DNA from: JBLIRR01 sp049472395 | Lineage (GTDB): Bacteria > SZUA-182 > DTGQ01 > JBLIRR01 | NCBI GenBank assembly: GCA_049472395.1 | Contig: JBLIRR010000015.1 | Span: forward strand, 62,001-126,000 | Length of the DNA stretch: 64,000 bases | Direction: 5' to 3' | Part shown: in pieces, positions 8,612 to 18,591 of the stretch | How the letters are laid out: each line of letters begins with the position of its first letter | Numbering within the stretch: position 1 is the stretch's first letter | The notes under the pieces: model-generated | The model's input: the letters and a program-made list of their open reading frames with translations, nothing else | The model's database searches: none | What the model was told of the DNA's origin: nothing | Made by a program: the position numbers and the translations under genes

Positions 8612-10240
8612 TTATTGCTTAAAATATGATTCAGAAAAAATATTTCCTCTTCCTAAAATAAGAGCAGGATCAAGGATAGATTTAATTTTGACCATCTCCT
8701 TAATTCCCTGTATACCATATTGAATTTCTAAAAAATGATGCTTTAGTTTACCAATACCATGCTCTGCAGCTACACTACCTCGTAAAGAAATAACTTCATG
8801 AGCCAAATGTAAAATGATTTCTTTAGCTTTGTTAATTTCATTGTTATTATGAGGTAAAACATTAATATGAAGATTATTTTCGCCAATATGTCCGAAGATC
8901 ACATATTCAAGACCGCTATGTGATAAAAAGGCAGTATAAATTTCCATTAATGGTAAAAGCTGAAGATTTGGGACTGAAAAATCTGTGCTAATTTTGGAAA
9001 TATCGGGGAAATCTTTTTTTCTTTGAGAAATAATTTTATTAACCAATTCAGGAATTGAGTGCCGAAAATATTTTAAAATTTCTTTTTCATTACTGTCAAG
9101 GCCACTCCATGTATAATCCATAGACGTATTATTCTTTATTAATAATTGTTCAATGTCTTCATAGAGGAGTTCAATCTCATCTTTTTTATAAGAAAATTCC
9201 CAAAAAACTGCAGTGTCAGATATGTGGGGAAATAAGGGTATGCGCTGTAAAAAGGATTCATGTGGTCGAGCTGAGTTGATTAAATTAAGACAATGTGAGT
9301 CGAAAAATTCCAGGCTCAGTAACGAATGGGTATGCTTTAGATTTTTACAATGAATCACGAAGTGGAGAGCATCTTGTAGTGAAGGGAAAAAAGAAATGCC
9401 CGCTAAAATATAATGAGGTTTTTGTATGAGATGAAGTTTAATTGCGGATATAACCCCTAAAGTACCTTCTGAACCGATAAAAAGATCTAAAAGATCCATG
9501 TCTTTCTTTGAAAAAAAACCACAAGAATTCTTTACTGAAGGCATTATATAAGAAGGGGGTGTAATAACTATTTTATTTTGTTTTGAATCAATAATAGTGA
9601 ATTTTTTTTGATCGAAAAGCTTATATTTTCCCCTTTCTATATGTAATATTTCCCCATTTGTAAGAGCAATTCTTAATCCTTTAATATAATTTCTCGTAGA
9701 GCCGTAAAAATAAGATCGTGCTCCGGATGCATTTGTTGCAACCATTCCCCCAATAGAGGCACTGTCCTCAGTAGGATCTGGTGGGAAAAAATAATTATTT
9801 ATATCATGCTTAAATTTAGATAATTTTTTTTGTGGCAAAGGAAATGATTTTGACGACAAATATTCATTTAATGTACGAATTCGTAAGCCAGGCTCAACCC
9901 AAAGGGAAAATGTGTCATCTGTTTCTTCTATGAGATCGCTTATTTTATCCATCTGTTCAAGGCTCATTAATGCTCCTCCAAAAGGTATAGCGCTTCCGAC
10001 AATACCCGTCCGAGATCCTGAAACAGTAAGCGGAAATCCCCTTTCTGAAAGGTATTTTAGTATGGAACAAATTTGAGTTTCTGTGCGGGGAAAATAAAGT
10101 TCATCAGCATAACCTCCATTTAAATTGGATTCATCCTTCAGGTAGGCTTGATATGATGATTTAATTTCATCCTCTTCAGTAACTTTCTTTATAGATGATA
10201 ATTTTTCATAAGAGGGATTGATTGATATAATAGTACACAT
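8612..10240 (-). CDS. FAD-linked oxidase, GlcD/D-lactate dehydrogenase-like
   Basis: About 542 residues from ATG 10240; a TTG at 10279 would add 13 residues, and neither has a strong ribosome site. The N-terminal half is a PCMH-type FAD-binding domain (SGSRTGIVGSAIPFGG, SIGGMVATNASGARS, GSEGTLGVIS). The C-terminal half is the FAD-oxidase C domain with GHIGENNLH and the diagnostic AAEHGIGKLK. Such enzymes oxidise 2-hydroxy acids (glycolate, D-lactate) and pass electrons to a quinone or partner protein; the substrate here is not determined. No Fe-S partner (GlcF type) is adjacent. It follows the DUF502 gene by 12-51 bases and may be the last gene of that transcription unit. Confidence 0.85.
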   Translation of the reverse strand: MCTIISINPSYEKLSSIKKVTEEDEIKSSYQAYLKDESNLNGGYADELYFPRTETQICSILKYLSERGFPLTVSGSRTGIVGSAIPFGGALMSLEQMDKISDLIEETDDTFSLWVEPGLRIRTLNEYLSSKSFPLPQKKLSKFKHDINNYFFPPDPTEDSASIGGMVATNASGARSYFYGSTRNYIKGLRIALTNGEILHIERGKYKLFDQKKFTIIDSKQNKIVITPPSYIMPSVKNSCGFFSKKDMDLLDLFIGSEGTLGVISAIKLHLIQKPHYILAGISFFPSLQDALHFVIHCKNLKHTHSLLSLEFFDSHCLNLINSARPHESFLQRIPLFPHISDTAVFWEFSYKKDEIELLYEDIEQLLIKNNTSMDYTWSGLDSNEKEILKYFRHSIPELVNKIISQRKKDFPDISKISTDFSVPNLQLLPLMEIYTAFLSHSGLEYVIFGHIGENNLHINVLPHNNNEINKAKEIILHLAHEVISLRGSVAAEHGIGKLKHHFLEIQYGIQGIKEMVKIKSILDPALILGRGNIFSESYFKQ

Positions 10241-10291
10241 AATTGATATCACTTTGCCACAAAATAGAAAGTTAGTCAAATAATGGCAATG

Positions 10292-10948
10292 TCATTCCAA
10301 GTGCTTACGAACCGGAGGAGCTACCATTCCACCTGAGACGACCAGTTTAATACCTGCTTCTATGTTCATTGATAATGGAATAATATCATCCTCCGGAACC
10401 ATTAAGAGAAAGCCAGAGGTTGGATTGGGAGTAGTTGGTAAAAAAACATTAACGAGCTTTTTGTCTATGATAGACTGAATTTCTCCCTTTGTATCAGATG
10501 AGAGAAATCCAATCGTATATATTCCTCTTCTAGGGTATTCAATAAGAACAACTTGTTTAAAAGCAGTTTTGTTAGAATTTGAGATTGCCTCGAGAATTTG
10601 TTTGGATGAATGGTAAATATTCCAAATAAGGGGAAGTTTGCTCAGAATGCGCTCGACCACCACAAAAATTTTTTTGCCAATAACGTTTTTTACGATTAAA
10701 CCAATAAAAAAAGTAAAAAGGATGAGAAATAGCAGCCCAATAAATCCTGGGAGATGATAACCGATCAACTGGGGAAGGCCTATTAATTTGAAAAGAGCAG
10801 AAAATGGAGTGTTTAAATAATTATCAAAAATATTAAAGAGAAAAGAAATAAGTACAATAGTGATAATGAGAGGAATTACAGTGAGAAAGCCTGTAATGAA
10901 TGTTGTTTGAACTTTTTGTCTGACTTTATTAAGCATGGTAAAAAACAT
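10292..10948 (-). CDS. DUF502 family membrane protein
   Basis: 218 residues with two strongly hydrophobic segments (about 18-40 and 66-90), then a soluble domain with the family signatures PTTPNPTSGFLL and SGGMVAPP. The start ATG has AGAGG at good spacing. DUF502 proteins are widespread inner-membrane proteins of unknown function. It sits 14 bases after gspF and shares its strand, so it is probably co-transcribed with the type II secretion genes, though no functional link is shown. Confidence 0.85.
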   Translation of the reverse strand: MFFTMLNKVRQKVQTTFITGFLTVIPLIITIVLISFLFNIFDNYLNTPFSALFKLIGLPQLIGYHLPGFIGLLFLILFTFFIGLIVKNVIGKKIFVVVERILSKLPLIWNIYHSSKQILEAISNSNKTAFKQVVLIEYPRRGIYTIGFLSSDTKGEIQSIIDKKLVNVFLPTTPNPTSGFLLMVPEDDIIPLSMNIEAGIKLVVSGGMVAPPVRKHLE

Positions 10949-10962
10949 AATGTCAGAGCCTC

Positions 10963-12207
10963 TTATCCAACTAATTGATTCATTTCAAAAATAGGTAATA
11001 AAATAGCCATAACAATAAAAGCTACCACAACGCCCATAAACAATATGATTAATGGCTCTAAAAGAGAAGTAACACTATTTAATGTAGCCTCAACCTCAAG
11101 TTCATAAGATTCGGCAATATTCTCCAACATTTCTTCAATTTGACCACTTTTTTCTCCAACAGAAATCATATGAATCACGATTGGGGGAAATATACCGGTT
11201 CTTTTAAGGGGAGATGCAATTCCTTCTCCTTCCTTAATGCTGTTACATACATTATCAATAGCATTGGACATAACTTGATTATTCACAATATGTTTCACAA
11301 TTCTCATTGCCTCTAAAATAGGAACACCACCGTTGATTAGAGTTCCAAGTGTTTGAGCAAATCTGGTCACCGCAAGTTTTTGCACGAGCCCACCAATGAG
11401 CGGAATTTTAAGGCTAATGCTATCGGTAAGAAATCGTCCGGATTCGGTGTGCATATAATGTCTGAAGACCAATATACTCACTAAGAGAATAATAACAAGG
11501 GGAAACCAATATGCTTTAAGAAATAAAGAAATTGAGAAGACAATTTCTGTCGGGAGGGGGAGTTGTTGACTCATCTCACTGAAAATATTTGTTATGGTCG
11601 GTACAACAAAAATTACGATAAATATCAGTGCAATAATTCCAATAGAAATCATTAAAATAGGATAGGCAAGCGCTGACCATACTTTTTGTTGCTGTTGATT
11701 TTTTTTTTCAAGATAGACTGCTAATCGTTCTAAAATAATGTCCAATGCTCCACTCGTTTCTCCGGCCTTAATCATTTGAATATAGAAATCAGAAAACGTA
11801 GAAGGATGTTCACTGAGGGCGTCGCCGAGAGATAATCCTTCTTTTACCTTTTCTCGGATCTGGATAATAGTCTTTTTAAAAAATTCGTTTTCAATCTGTT
11901 CAATAATAGCGGTAAGAGAATGATCAAGAGGCATATCAGCTTTTAAAAGGGTCGCTAATTGCCTTGTAAAGCTTGCGATATCTTTTTGTCTGATTTGACG
12001 GAATTTCCCCTTTATCCAATACTGTATGCTCTCTGTGCGACTTGCTTTTACAGGAGTGGAAGAATCCGTCGATGCTTCGATAATTTCATAGGCAAATATA
12101 TGTTCTCGACGAAGCTTTGAACGAGCTTCTTGCATAGTAGTGGCATCAATAATACCATTTAGGGTTTTTCCCTTCTTATCCATGGCCTTATATTCATAAA
12201 CAGCCAT
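10963..12207 (-). CDS. gspF: Type II secretion inner-membrane platform protein GspF
   Basis: 414 residues with the two-copy T2SSF fold: soluble helical domain 1 (FTRQLATLLKADMPL at about 78), a membrane segment, domain 2 (FAQTLGTLINGGVPILEAM) and two further hydrophobic segments, ending LLPIFEMNQLVG. GspF couples the cytoplasmic ATPase to pseudopilus assembly. It starts just after the gspE stop, with AGGAGG inside the end of gspE. Position in a C-D-E-F operon supports GspF rather than PilC; a second homologue (41587-42801) lies in the pilus locus. Confidence 0.92.
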   Translation of the reverse strand: MAVYEYKAMDKKGKTLNGIIDATTMQEARSKLRREHIFAYEIIEASTDSSTPVKASRTESIQYWIKGKFRQIRQKDIASFTRQLATLLKADMPLDHSLTAIIEQIENEFFKKTIIQIREKVKEGLSLGDALSEHPSTFSDFYIQMIKAGETSGALDIILERLAVYLEKKNQQQQKVWSALAYPILMISIGIIALIFIVIFVVPTITNIFSEMSQQLPLPTEIVFSISLFLKAYWFPLVIILLVSILVFRHYMHTESGRFLTDSISLKIPLIGGLVQKLAVTRFAQTLGTLINGGVPILEAMRIVKHIVNNQVMSNAIDNVCNSIKEGEGIASPLKRTGIFPPIVIHMISVGEKSGQIEEMLENIAESYELEVEATLNSVTSLLEPLIILFMGVVVAFIVMAILLPIFEMNQLVG

Positions 12208-12210
12208 TAC

Positions 12211-13917
12211 CTAAAACATATCCTCCTGAGTTACACGAACAACTTCTTCTATAGTACTTTGCCCTTGTATTACCTTATTAATACCATCTTGCCTGAGGGT
12301 AACCATTCCGTTATCAAGCCCGGCTTTTTTAAGAGTGTTCGATTCAGTATGCTCCATAATAAGCTTCCTGATAGGATCATTTATAAGGAAAAGCTCATAT
12401 ATTCCTGTCCGGCCACGATAACCTGTGTTCAGGCATTTTTGACAACCAGTTCCTCGGTACACCACTCCATCTTTCAGATCCTCAGGATTGATGCCAATCT
12501 CTTTTAATATTCCTAAATCAGGCGAATAGCTTATTTTACAATAAGGACAGATAACGCGCACAAGACGTTGGGCAAGGATAGCAATAACAGATGAGGCTAT
12601 TAAATAAAGTTCAACACCCATATCTCCAAGTCTTGTGATAGCACCGGCGGAATCATTTGTGTGTAAAGTGGAAAATACGAGATGACCGGTAAGGGAAGCT
12701 TGAATGGCCATTTCGGCAGTTTCAATATCTCGTATCTCTCCTACCATTATTACATCAGGGTCTTGCCTTAAGATAGAACGTAAACCAGTGGAGAAGGTAA
12801 GGTTAATCTTAGGCATAACTTGTATTTGACCAATTCCGTTGAGCTGATATTCAATAGGATCTTCGACTGTTAAAATATTTTTATCTGAGATATTAATTTT
12901 ACTCAGAGCAGCATATAAACTGGTAGTTTTGCCGCTTCCAGTCGGACCGGTCACTAAGATAATACCATGTGGTCTTTTAATTAATGCATTCATTTTTTCT
13001 AACGTGGTGCCGTCCATACCAAGTTCTTCAAGCCTGAGAAAGGAACCATACTTGTCTAAAAGCCGGAGGACAGCCCTTTCACCAAAGGCCGTCGGAACAG
13101 TGGATACACGAATATCAATTTCTCGGTCTCCTACGGTGATCTTAATACGCCCGTCCTGAGGTAATCTTTTCTCGGCAATATTCATTTTAGACATAATTTT
13201 GATACGTGATAAAATAGCTGTTTGATATCGTTTAGGAGGGGTTAAGGTATCATATAAGACACCGTCAATACGGTACCGAACGCGCAATTCTTTTTCAAAT
13301 GGCTCAATATGAATATCACTCGCCCTATCTTTAAAAGCCTGAACCAGAATAAGATTTACCAATTTAATAATAGGTGCTTCATTAGCCAAATCTAAAAGGT
13401 CTTTATTGTCTTCATCAAGCTCAGCGATTACTTCTTCCTCCTCCTCATCCAAATCCCGAACCATTTTCTCGGCAGATTCAGGTGAATGATGATATGACCG
13501 GTTTATAGCATCCATAATCTGAGCCTCAGGACAAAGTATAGGCTCAATATGACAGCCTGTAATTAATCGTATATCATCAAGATAGTTGATATTAAGAGGG
13601 TTAGAAATGGCAACATAGATGGTATTATCAGTTTGTTTCAAGGGCATTAACTTATATCTTTTTACAAAACCAAAAGGAATGTGTGCGATAAGAGAAGGAT
13701 TAATTTCTTCTTCTATTTTTTCTTGGTAGGGAAGGTGAAAATAGTTACTAAGAGCTCTCATAAGTTTATCCAAAGGGTAATGCCTTTTTTCCACTAAAAA
13801 TTTAAATAAAGAGTCTCCGTTTAATTCATTAGATTTAAGGACTGACTCCAAATCTTTTTTGTTAATTATTCCCTCTTGAATAAAGGCTTCAGATAATGTA
13901 GTGCATACTTGATTCAT
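12211..13917 (-). CDS. gspE: Type II secretion ATPase GspE
   Basis: 568 residues. N-terminal GspE/PilB N domain (about 1-140), an acidic linker (EEEEEVIAELDED at about 158), then the secretion ATPase core. Walker A GPTGSGKT is at 324-331, Walker B region VIMVGEIRD about 389-397, Asp-box motifs in between. A CX2C-X31-CX2C zinc site (Cys457, 460, 492, 495) is typical of GspE/PilB rather than PilT. It hydrolyses ATP at the cytoplasmic base to drive pseudopilus extension. Its ATG overlaps the gspD stop by four bases (ATGA), indicating translational coupling. Confidence 0.95.
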   Translation of the reverse strand: MNQVCTTLSEAFIQEGIINKKDLESVLKSNELNGDSLFKFLVEKRHYPLDKLMRALSNYFHLPYQEKIEEEINPSLIAHIPFGFVKRYKLMPLKQTDNTIYVAISNPLNINYLDDIRLITGCHIEPILCPEAQIMDAINRSYHHSPESAEKMVRDLDEEEEEVIAELDEDNKDLLDLANEAPIIKLVNLILVQAFKDRASDIHIEPFEKELRVRYRIDGVLYDTLTPPKRYQTAILSRIKIMSKMNIAEKRLPQDGRIKITVGDREIDIRVSTVPTAFGERAVLRLLDKYGSFLRLEELGMDGTTLEKMNALIKRPHGIILVTGPTGSGKTTSLYAALSKINISDKNILTVEDPIEYQLNGIGQIQVMPKINLTFSTGLRSILRQDPDVIMVGEIRDIETAEMAIQASLTGHLVFSTLHTNDSAGAITRLGDMGVELYLIASSVIAILAQRLVRVICPYCKISYSPDLGILKEIGINPEDLKDGVVYRGTGCQKCLNTGYRGRTGIYELFLINDPIRKLIMEHTESNTLKKAGLDNGMVTLRQDGINKVIQGQSTIEEVVRVTQEDMF

Positions 13918-15869
13918 TGCTCTTCTGAGTTTTGGGGATTCTTGTTTACTATGTCTTTATTTAATTCAGAGATGCCAAGAGAAAATCCTCTTTGATTTGT
14001 TAAAACATTCAACTCTTCTGGAGATCTAATAATATGAGGTGTAATGAAAACCTGAAGGTTTTTTTTGTCACTGCTCTTATTCATACTTCTGAAAAACCAT
14101 CCGAGAACAGGAATTTCACCAAGACAAGGTACACGGGAAAATCCCTTTTGTTTATCATCTTCGAGCAGTCCGCCAATAACGATGGTTTCCTTATCCTTTA
14201 CCATGATAATAGTCTTTGCTTCCCTTCTTGTTGTCCATACCCCAGATTCAACCTCTCTATTAACCTTGTCAATTTTAAGACCAAGCTCAAGTTTGATATA
14301 TCCGTCAGGATTTATATGGGGAGTTATCTGGAGAGCTATTCCGACAGATTTGTAGGTAGTGGAATAAATAGTCCGATTATCAACTATTTCAGATTGTTGG
14401 ATAGGTACATCATCTCCGATTAATATCTGTGCCTCTTCATTATCTAATGTGAGAATATGAGGTGTGGAGAGAATATTGACATCATTATCACTTTGATAAG
14501 CTTGGATGAGAGCGGCTATATTGGGTATCTCAACGCCTCCGTATTTAATCGTACCTTCCATGACACCGAAAAAAAAGCCAGGTGGGGGGGCAAGTGTCGA
14601 TTGAACAGAGGATATTTTCCCAAAGTTCGTTCCTCCGAATCCTTTATAATCTCCACCTTCTTCAGGTGCTTCCATGGCACGCCAGTCAACGCCAATATCT
14701 TGACTTTTGCGAAATTGTACCTCAGCAATCAACGCTTCTACAAGAACCTGCGGTCTCATGACATCGAGCTCATCAATAATGCGGCGTAACGTGGCATAAT
14801 CCTGTGGGGAGGCAGTAATAATAAGTGAATTTGTGGATTTATCAGCGACAATTTGAGTGTTTTCAATCAAGGGGGCGACATCTCCTGGTTTTGTTCCTTT
14901 TTGAGATTTTTGTTGACTTGCAATCTTCGTTAAGGTAGAGGCAATATCCTCGGCTTTGGAATTTTTTAAAAAATGTACCCTAATATTATCCTGACTTTTT
15001 GGAGTTGGAATATCTAATTTTTTAATAATATCCTTAATAAGCTCAATGTCTTCTTCAATTCCAATAAGTATCAAAGATCCTGTTCTGGTGTCAGGGATAA
15101 TTTTAGGCTCAATTGCTGCATCCCCTTTACTTCTGGTTTTAGAGACTCTTTTCTTACCTGTTTGAGATTGTGTTGCCTTCATCTGGCTAATAACAGTTTG
15201 GATTTCTTTAGATATTGCGTCAGGTGGTGCATGTGTGAGTTCAATTAATGCAAAGAGCACCTCTTCAGGAGCGACATCAATTTCTTGTATTATCTTAATT
15301 AAACGGTTTATATTTGAAATAGTATCTATAAGAATTATTGTATTAGTCGGTTCATAGATAATCATTTTGCTATCTTTTGGAATGAGAGGTTGAATAACCT
15401 TGGAAATTTGGGTAGCTTTGGCGTTTTCAACAGGAATAAGCTGCGTCACAATAGCATCATTTTGCCTTCCGTCAGTTATCTCTGGATCTGTGCGCATCTT
15501 AATATTTCTCTCTGGTGCTTGACGTGCAGGCACAATTTTAATAGTATTGCCTGATGGAACAGCGGTAAAACCCTTAATTTCTAAAATTGATTCAAAAACA
15601 CGGTATGCTTCATCAATCGGTATGGGAGAAGGAGATATTATTGTCACAGTGCCTTTAACTCCATCATCAATAATAAAATTTTTATTCGTTAAATCACTTA
15701 TAAATTTAATAACTAACCTAATGTCGACGTTATCAAAATCCATTGTAACCTTATCATTAGTTATTTTTGCACCCTTTATAGCGTCTTGAGCAGCGAAAAG
15801 AGGAGATATAAAAAGAATTGCCACTATGAATATTACAATAACTGGTTTCATTATTTTATTTCTCGTCAT
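13914..15869 (-). CDS. gspD: Type II secretion outer-membrane secretin GspD
   Basis: 651 residues from ATG 15869; an upstream GTG (15878) and a downstream ATG (15851) are alternatives. Signal peptide ends near FAAQ. N0 domain begins MDFDNVDIRLVIKF, followed by N1-N3 ring-building repeats (LIPVENAKATQISK, ELTHAPPDAISKE, HFLKNSKAEDIAS). The C-terminal secretin domain contains VGIALQITPHIN, IVIGGLLEDDKQKG, VPCLGEIPVLGWFFRS and FITPHII. It forms the multimeric outer-membrane exit channel. A Lys/Ser-rich insert near 245-262 lies between N-domain repeats. No pilotin gene is adjacent. Confidence 0.95.
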   Translation of the reverse strand: MTRNKIMKPVIVIFIVAILFISPLFAAQDAIKGAKITNDKVTMDFDNVDIRLVIKFISDLTNKNFIIDDGVKGTVTIISPSPIPIDEAYRVFESILEIKGFTAVPSGNTIKIVPARQAPERNIKMRTDPEITDGRQNDAIVTQLIPVENAKATQISKVIQPLIPKDSKMIIYEPTNTIILIDTISNINRLIKIIQEIDVAPEEVLFALIELTHAPPDAISKEIQTVISQMKATQSQTGKKRVSKTRSKGDAAIEPKIIPDTRTGSLILIGIEEDIELIKDIIKKLDIPTPKSQDNIRVHFLKNSKAEDIASTLTKIASQQKSQKGTKPGDVAPLIENTQIVADKSTNSLIITASPQDYATLRRIIDELDVMRPQVLVEALIAEVQFRKSQDIGVDWRAMEAPEEGGDYKGFGGTNFGKISSVQSTLAPPPGFFFGVMEGTIKYGGVEIPNIAALIQAYQSDNDVNILSTPHILTLDNEEAQILIGDDVPIQQSEIVDNRTIYSTTYKSVGIALQITPHINPDGYIKLELGLKIDKVNREVESGVWTTRREAKTIIMVKDKETIVIGGLLEDDKQKGFSRVPCLGEIPVLGWFFRSMNKSSDKKNLQVFITPHIIRSPEELNVLTNQRGFSLGISELNKDIVNKNPQNSEEQ

Positions 15870-15920
15870 TATCTTCACTCTCTCAACCTCATTATTAATT
15901 CACTGTTCCAAAAATGCCCC

Positions 15921-16856
15921 TTATTCATTAATATCGTATTTTAGGGTTATCTCCTTCCTGTTTCTTGTCACTACTAATTCTATTGCAGAGCTGTTCTTGA
16001 AAGTCTGATAGGCTTCAAATGCTTTTTCAGGACTATTAACAGCCTGGCCATTGACTGATCGTATAATATCTCCACTTTTTACGCCCATTCGGTCAAAAAG
16101 ACTTCCACGTTTCACATGTGCCAATTGAAATCCATCCGGATTATCAAGCTTCCCATCCTTAAAATGCGGTATAATTCTTATTTCAGTAAGAAGCTGACTC
16201 GCATTGTCAACAAGGTTTTCAACATCGGATTTTTCAATTTCCCAATGATCAGGCCCTATTTTTTTTCCAATGTGGGTTGGCAATGGTTTATTCTCTTTTG
16301 GTGAATCAGAGGAATCAGAAACAGGTTTTTGTTCTTCCTCAGTAAGTTTATCTATTGTATCCTGAAGAAGGGTATTTTCAAAGCATATAAGCATCTCCTC
16401 CTTGCCATTATGTTCGATTATAACCTTATTTCGATAAATATGCAGCACTTTGGCAGGACCAACTTTTTCTTGCTCTCTATAAATATCTTGTTGCCGTTTT
16501 TGTAAATCCATAATGATTGCGTATGGTTCCAAATAATTACCCACGACAGTCCCAAGAAGCTTTAATTTGAGCTTTGTTATTGGTTTGGGTTCAGGTTTTG
16601 GTTCAGGCACTGTAAGTGGCTTTTCTTCAACCACAGGATGAGAGATTTGAAAAAGATCTCTGGTTTTTAGAATAGAATAGCGAGAGGATGGTACTTTCTT
16701 TTTTTTTGACACAGGATCCAATTTTGACATAGTTATAGGCTTATTGAACACATTTTCTAGTTTTGATTGAATATACAACACTGCCAAATCAGCGCTTAAA
16801 TAAGCTATTACCGTTAAAAGGATGAGAATAACAATCCACCAGCTTTTTTTTATCAT
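15921..16856 (-). CDS. gspC: Type II secretion protein GspC-like, with PDZ domain
   Basis: 311 residues. One membrane helix at about 7-28, a proline/lysine-rich linker (PEPKPEPKPITK), a homology-region-like beta domain (LKLLGTVVGN...AIIMD), then a C-terminal PDZ domain at about 225-308 (RGSLFDRMGVKSGDIIRSVNGQ). GspC links the inner-membrane platform to the secretin and recognises substrates. It is the first gene of the gspC-D-E-F unit, 62 bases downstream of a good promoter. No clear Shine-Dalgarno precedes the ATG. Confidence 0.88.
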   Translation of the reverse strand: MIKKSWWIVILILLTVIAYLSADLAVLYIQSKLENVFNKPITMSKLDPVSKKKKVPSSRYSILKTRDLFQISHPVVEEKPLTVPEPKPEPKPITKLKLKLLGTVVGNYLEPYAIIMDLQKRQQDIYREQEKVGPAKVLHIYRNKVIIEHNGKEEMLICFENTLLQDTIDKLTEEEQKPVSDSSDSPKENKPLPTHIGKKIGPDHWEIEKSDVENLVDNASQLLTEIRIIPHFKDGKLDNPDGFQLAHVKRGSLFDRMGVKSGDIIRSVNGQAVNSPEKAFEAYQTFKNSSAIELVVTRNRKEITLKYDINE

Positions 16857-16916
16857 AAATTATATGCTATTTTTAGACTCTTTATTATCAATGTTTTGAA
16901 TCCTTTATATTTAAAT

Positions 16917-16945
16917 ATTCTATATAAAGAAAGAACCTTCGTCAA
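16917..16945 (-). promoter_or_regulatory. Sigma-70-type promoter of the gspCDEF operon
   Basis: On the minus strand, TTGACG (16945-16940), a 17-base spacer, and TAGAAT (16922-16917). Transcription should start near 16910, about 54 bases before gspC. The remainder of the 16857-17072 gap shows no gene; only a weak resemblance to the dispersed pre-promoter element lies at about 16949-16971. Confidence 0.7.
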
Positions 16946-17072
16946 ATTTTCATTTGAAACTGTTAGGGATCAGGTATGTGTATCTATTACACCTTTTATT
17001 ATAGAATCGGGAAAACCCTCTGTATGCATCGGATAAAAAGTAACGCAAGACAGTGGAAGAAATAACTGAAAA

Positions 17073-18458
17073 TTATAGTTTATGTAAGAAACAACTGTAT
17101 GCTCTATATGCTTCGTATAAATCAGCTTTACTTGATACTTCATAGGGAGAGTGCATACCTAAAAGTGACACCCCACAATCAACAATATCCATACCATAAA
17201 TAGCAAGATATTTGGCAATTGTACCTCCCCCACCTTCATCTATTTTTCCCAATTCACCTGTTTGCCACACAATCCCATGTTTATTAAATAAATTCCTGAT
17301 CTCTCCTACATATTCAGCATGAGCATCACTTGAATTATATTTACCACCAGAACCGTTATACTTGCAAATAGTAACTCCGTATCCCAATTTAGTCGCGTTT
17401 TGCTTGTCATGGACATCCTGGTAATTAGGATTTATAGCTGGATGCACGTCCGCTGATAGCGCTTTAGAATTAAAAAAAACTTCTTGAAGTTGATAATCCT
17501 TTGGTTCTCGCCCGGTTTTAAGAAATAGTTGATGTACGCATCTCTCAAAGAATCGTGATTGAGCACCCGTATTACCCTCACTCCCAATTTCTTCCTTATC
17601 CAAAAAAAGAATAAAATTAGTATATTCAGGGTCTTTTTGTGATAAGAGAGCCTGCAAAGATGCATAAGCGCATATTCGATCATCTTGCCCATACGCACCT
17701 ATAAGACTGCGATCAAACCCTAGCTCTCTTGCCTTAAATGAAGGAACAATCTCTAACTCGGCGCTCACAAGATCCTCCTCTATTACACCATAATTTCTAT
17801 TTAAAAACTCAAGGACGCCTAATTTTATTCTGTTTTTTATTTTTTTTTCAGGCAGTGGCCTATTGCCAACAATAACAGTGAGCTTTTCCCCAAGGAACGC
17901 CTCGCTTACTTTTTTATTATCAAGTATTTTTTTGGAAAGGTGTGGGAGAAGGTCAGCTATTGTAAAAACAGGATCATCGGCTTTTTCCCCAATAGATATC
18001 TCAAAGGATGAACCATCTGATTTTATAATTATACCATGCAGTGACAGAGGTATCCCCACCCAATGATATTTTTTGATTCCTCCATAATAATGTGTCTTAA
18101 ATAAAGCTAAATCCTGATCCTCATACAAGGGATTTGGCTTAAGATCAAGTCGTGGAGTGTCAATATGTGCTACAATAACTCTCAATCCCTCGATCAAATC
18201 CCTTTTCCCTAATAGAGCGAGGGCCAAATTTTTGTTCTTATTAGTAAAATAAAATTTATTACGAGCTTTTATATCGGTGATATTTGCAAATCCTTTGTTC
18301 TTGATAACTGAAAGTATCTCATTGATAGTCTCTCGTTCAGTTTTTGCACGATTTAAAAAATTAATATAAAGAGCGCTAAACTTAAAAATCTCTTGTATAC
18401 GTTTGTTGTCAATCAAATCCCATATAAGAGCATTATTTTTTTCAAGGTTTTTATTCAT
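17073..18458 (-). CDS. M18-family zinc aminopeptidase
   Basis: 461 residues, normal M18 length. Metal-binding and family motifs are visible: AHIDTPRLDLKPNP (His98), YGQDDRICAYAS, DKEEIGSEGNTGAQS (metal/catalytic Glu pair), SADVHPAINPNY and GGGGTIAKYLA, with HSPYEVSSKADLYEAYRAY at the C-terminus. These enzymes are cytosolic dinuclear-zinc aminopeptidases that trim N-terminal residues from peptides. The ATG has AAAGGAAA upstream. It is monocistronic and divergent from the channel gene; the 133-base divergent gap has no convincing promoter call. Confidence 0.92.
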   Translation of the reverse strand: MNKNLEKNNALIWDLIDNKRIQEIFKFSALYINFLNRAKTERETINEILSVIKNKGFANITDIKARNKFYFTNKNKNLALALLGKRDLIEGLRVIVAHIDTPRLDLKPNPLYEDQDLALFKTHYYGGIKKYHWVGIPLSLHGIIIKSDGSSFEISIGEKADDPVFTIADLLPHLSKKILDNKKVSEAFLGEKLTVIVGNRPLPEKKIKNRIKLGVLEFLNRNYGVIEEDLVSAELEIVPSFKARELGFDRSLIGAYGQDDRICAYASLQALLSQKDPEYTNFILFLDKEEIGSEGNTGAQSRFFERCVHQLFLKTGREPKDYQLQEVFFNSKALSADVHPAINPNYQDVHDKQNATKLGYGVTICKYNGSGGKYNSSDAHAEYVGEIRNLFNKHGIVWQTGELGKIDEGGGGTIAKYLAIYGMDIVDCGVSLLGMHSPYEVSSKADLYEAYRAYSCFLHKL

Positions 18459-18591
18459 TGTTTCCTTTCATTATAAGTTGGTATAAGATTTGCACCTTAA
18501 TCAAACTACAATATTTGATAGCACACAAAGAATATCTATACAATTACAAGAAGATAATACCATAGGGTAATCGAAAGATAAAGGAAATAGA

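Noticed and set aside
8517..8723. Plus-strand frame of 68 codons
   Set aside because: It overlaps the 3' end of the GlcD-type gene on the other strand, has no ribosome site and an unremarkable composition.
14034..14423. 129-codon plus-strand frame in gspD
   Set aside because: Shadow of the secretin domain, which matches its family throughout.
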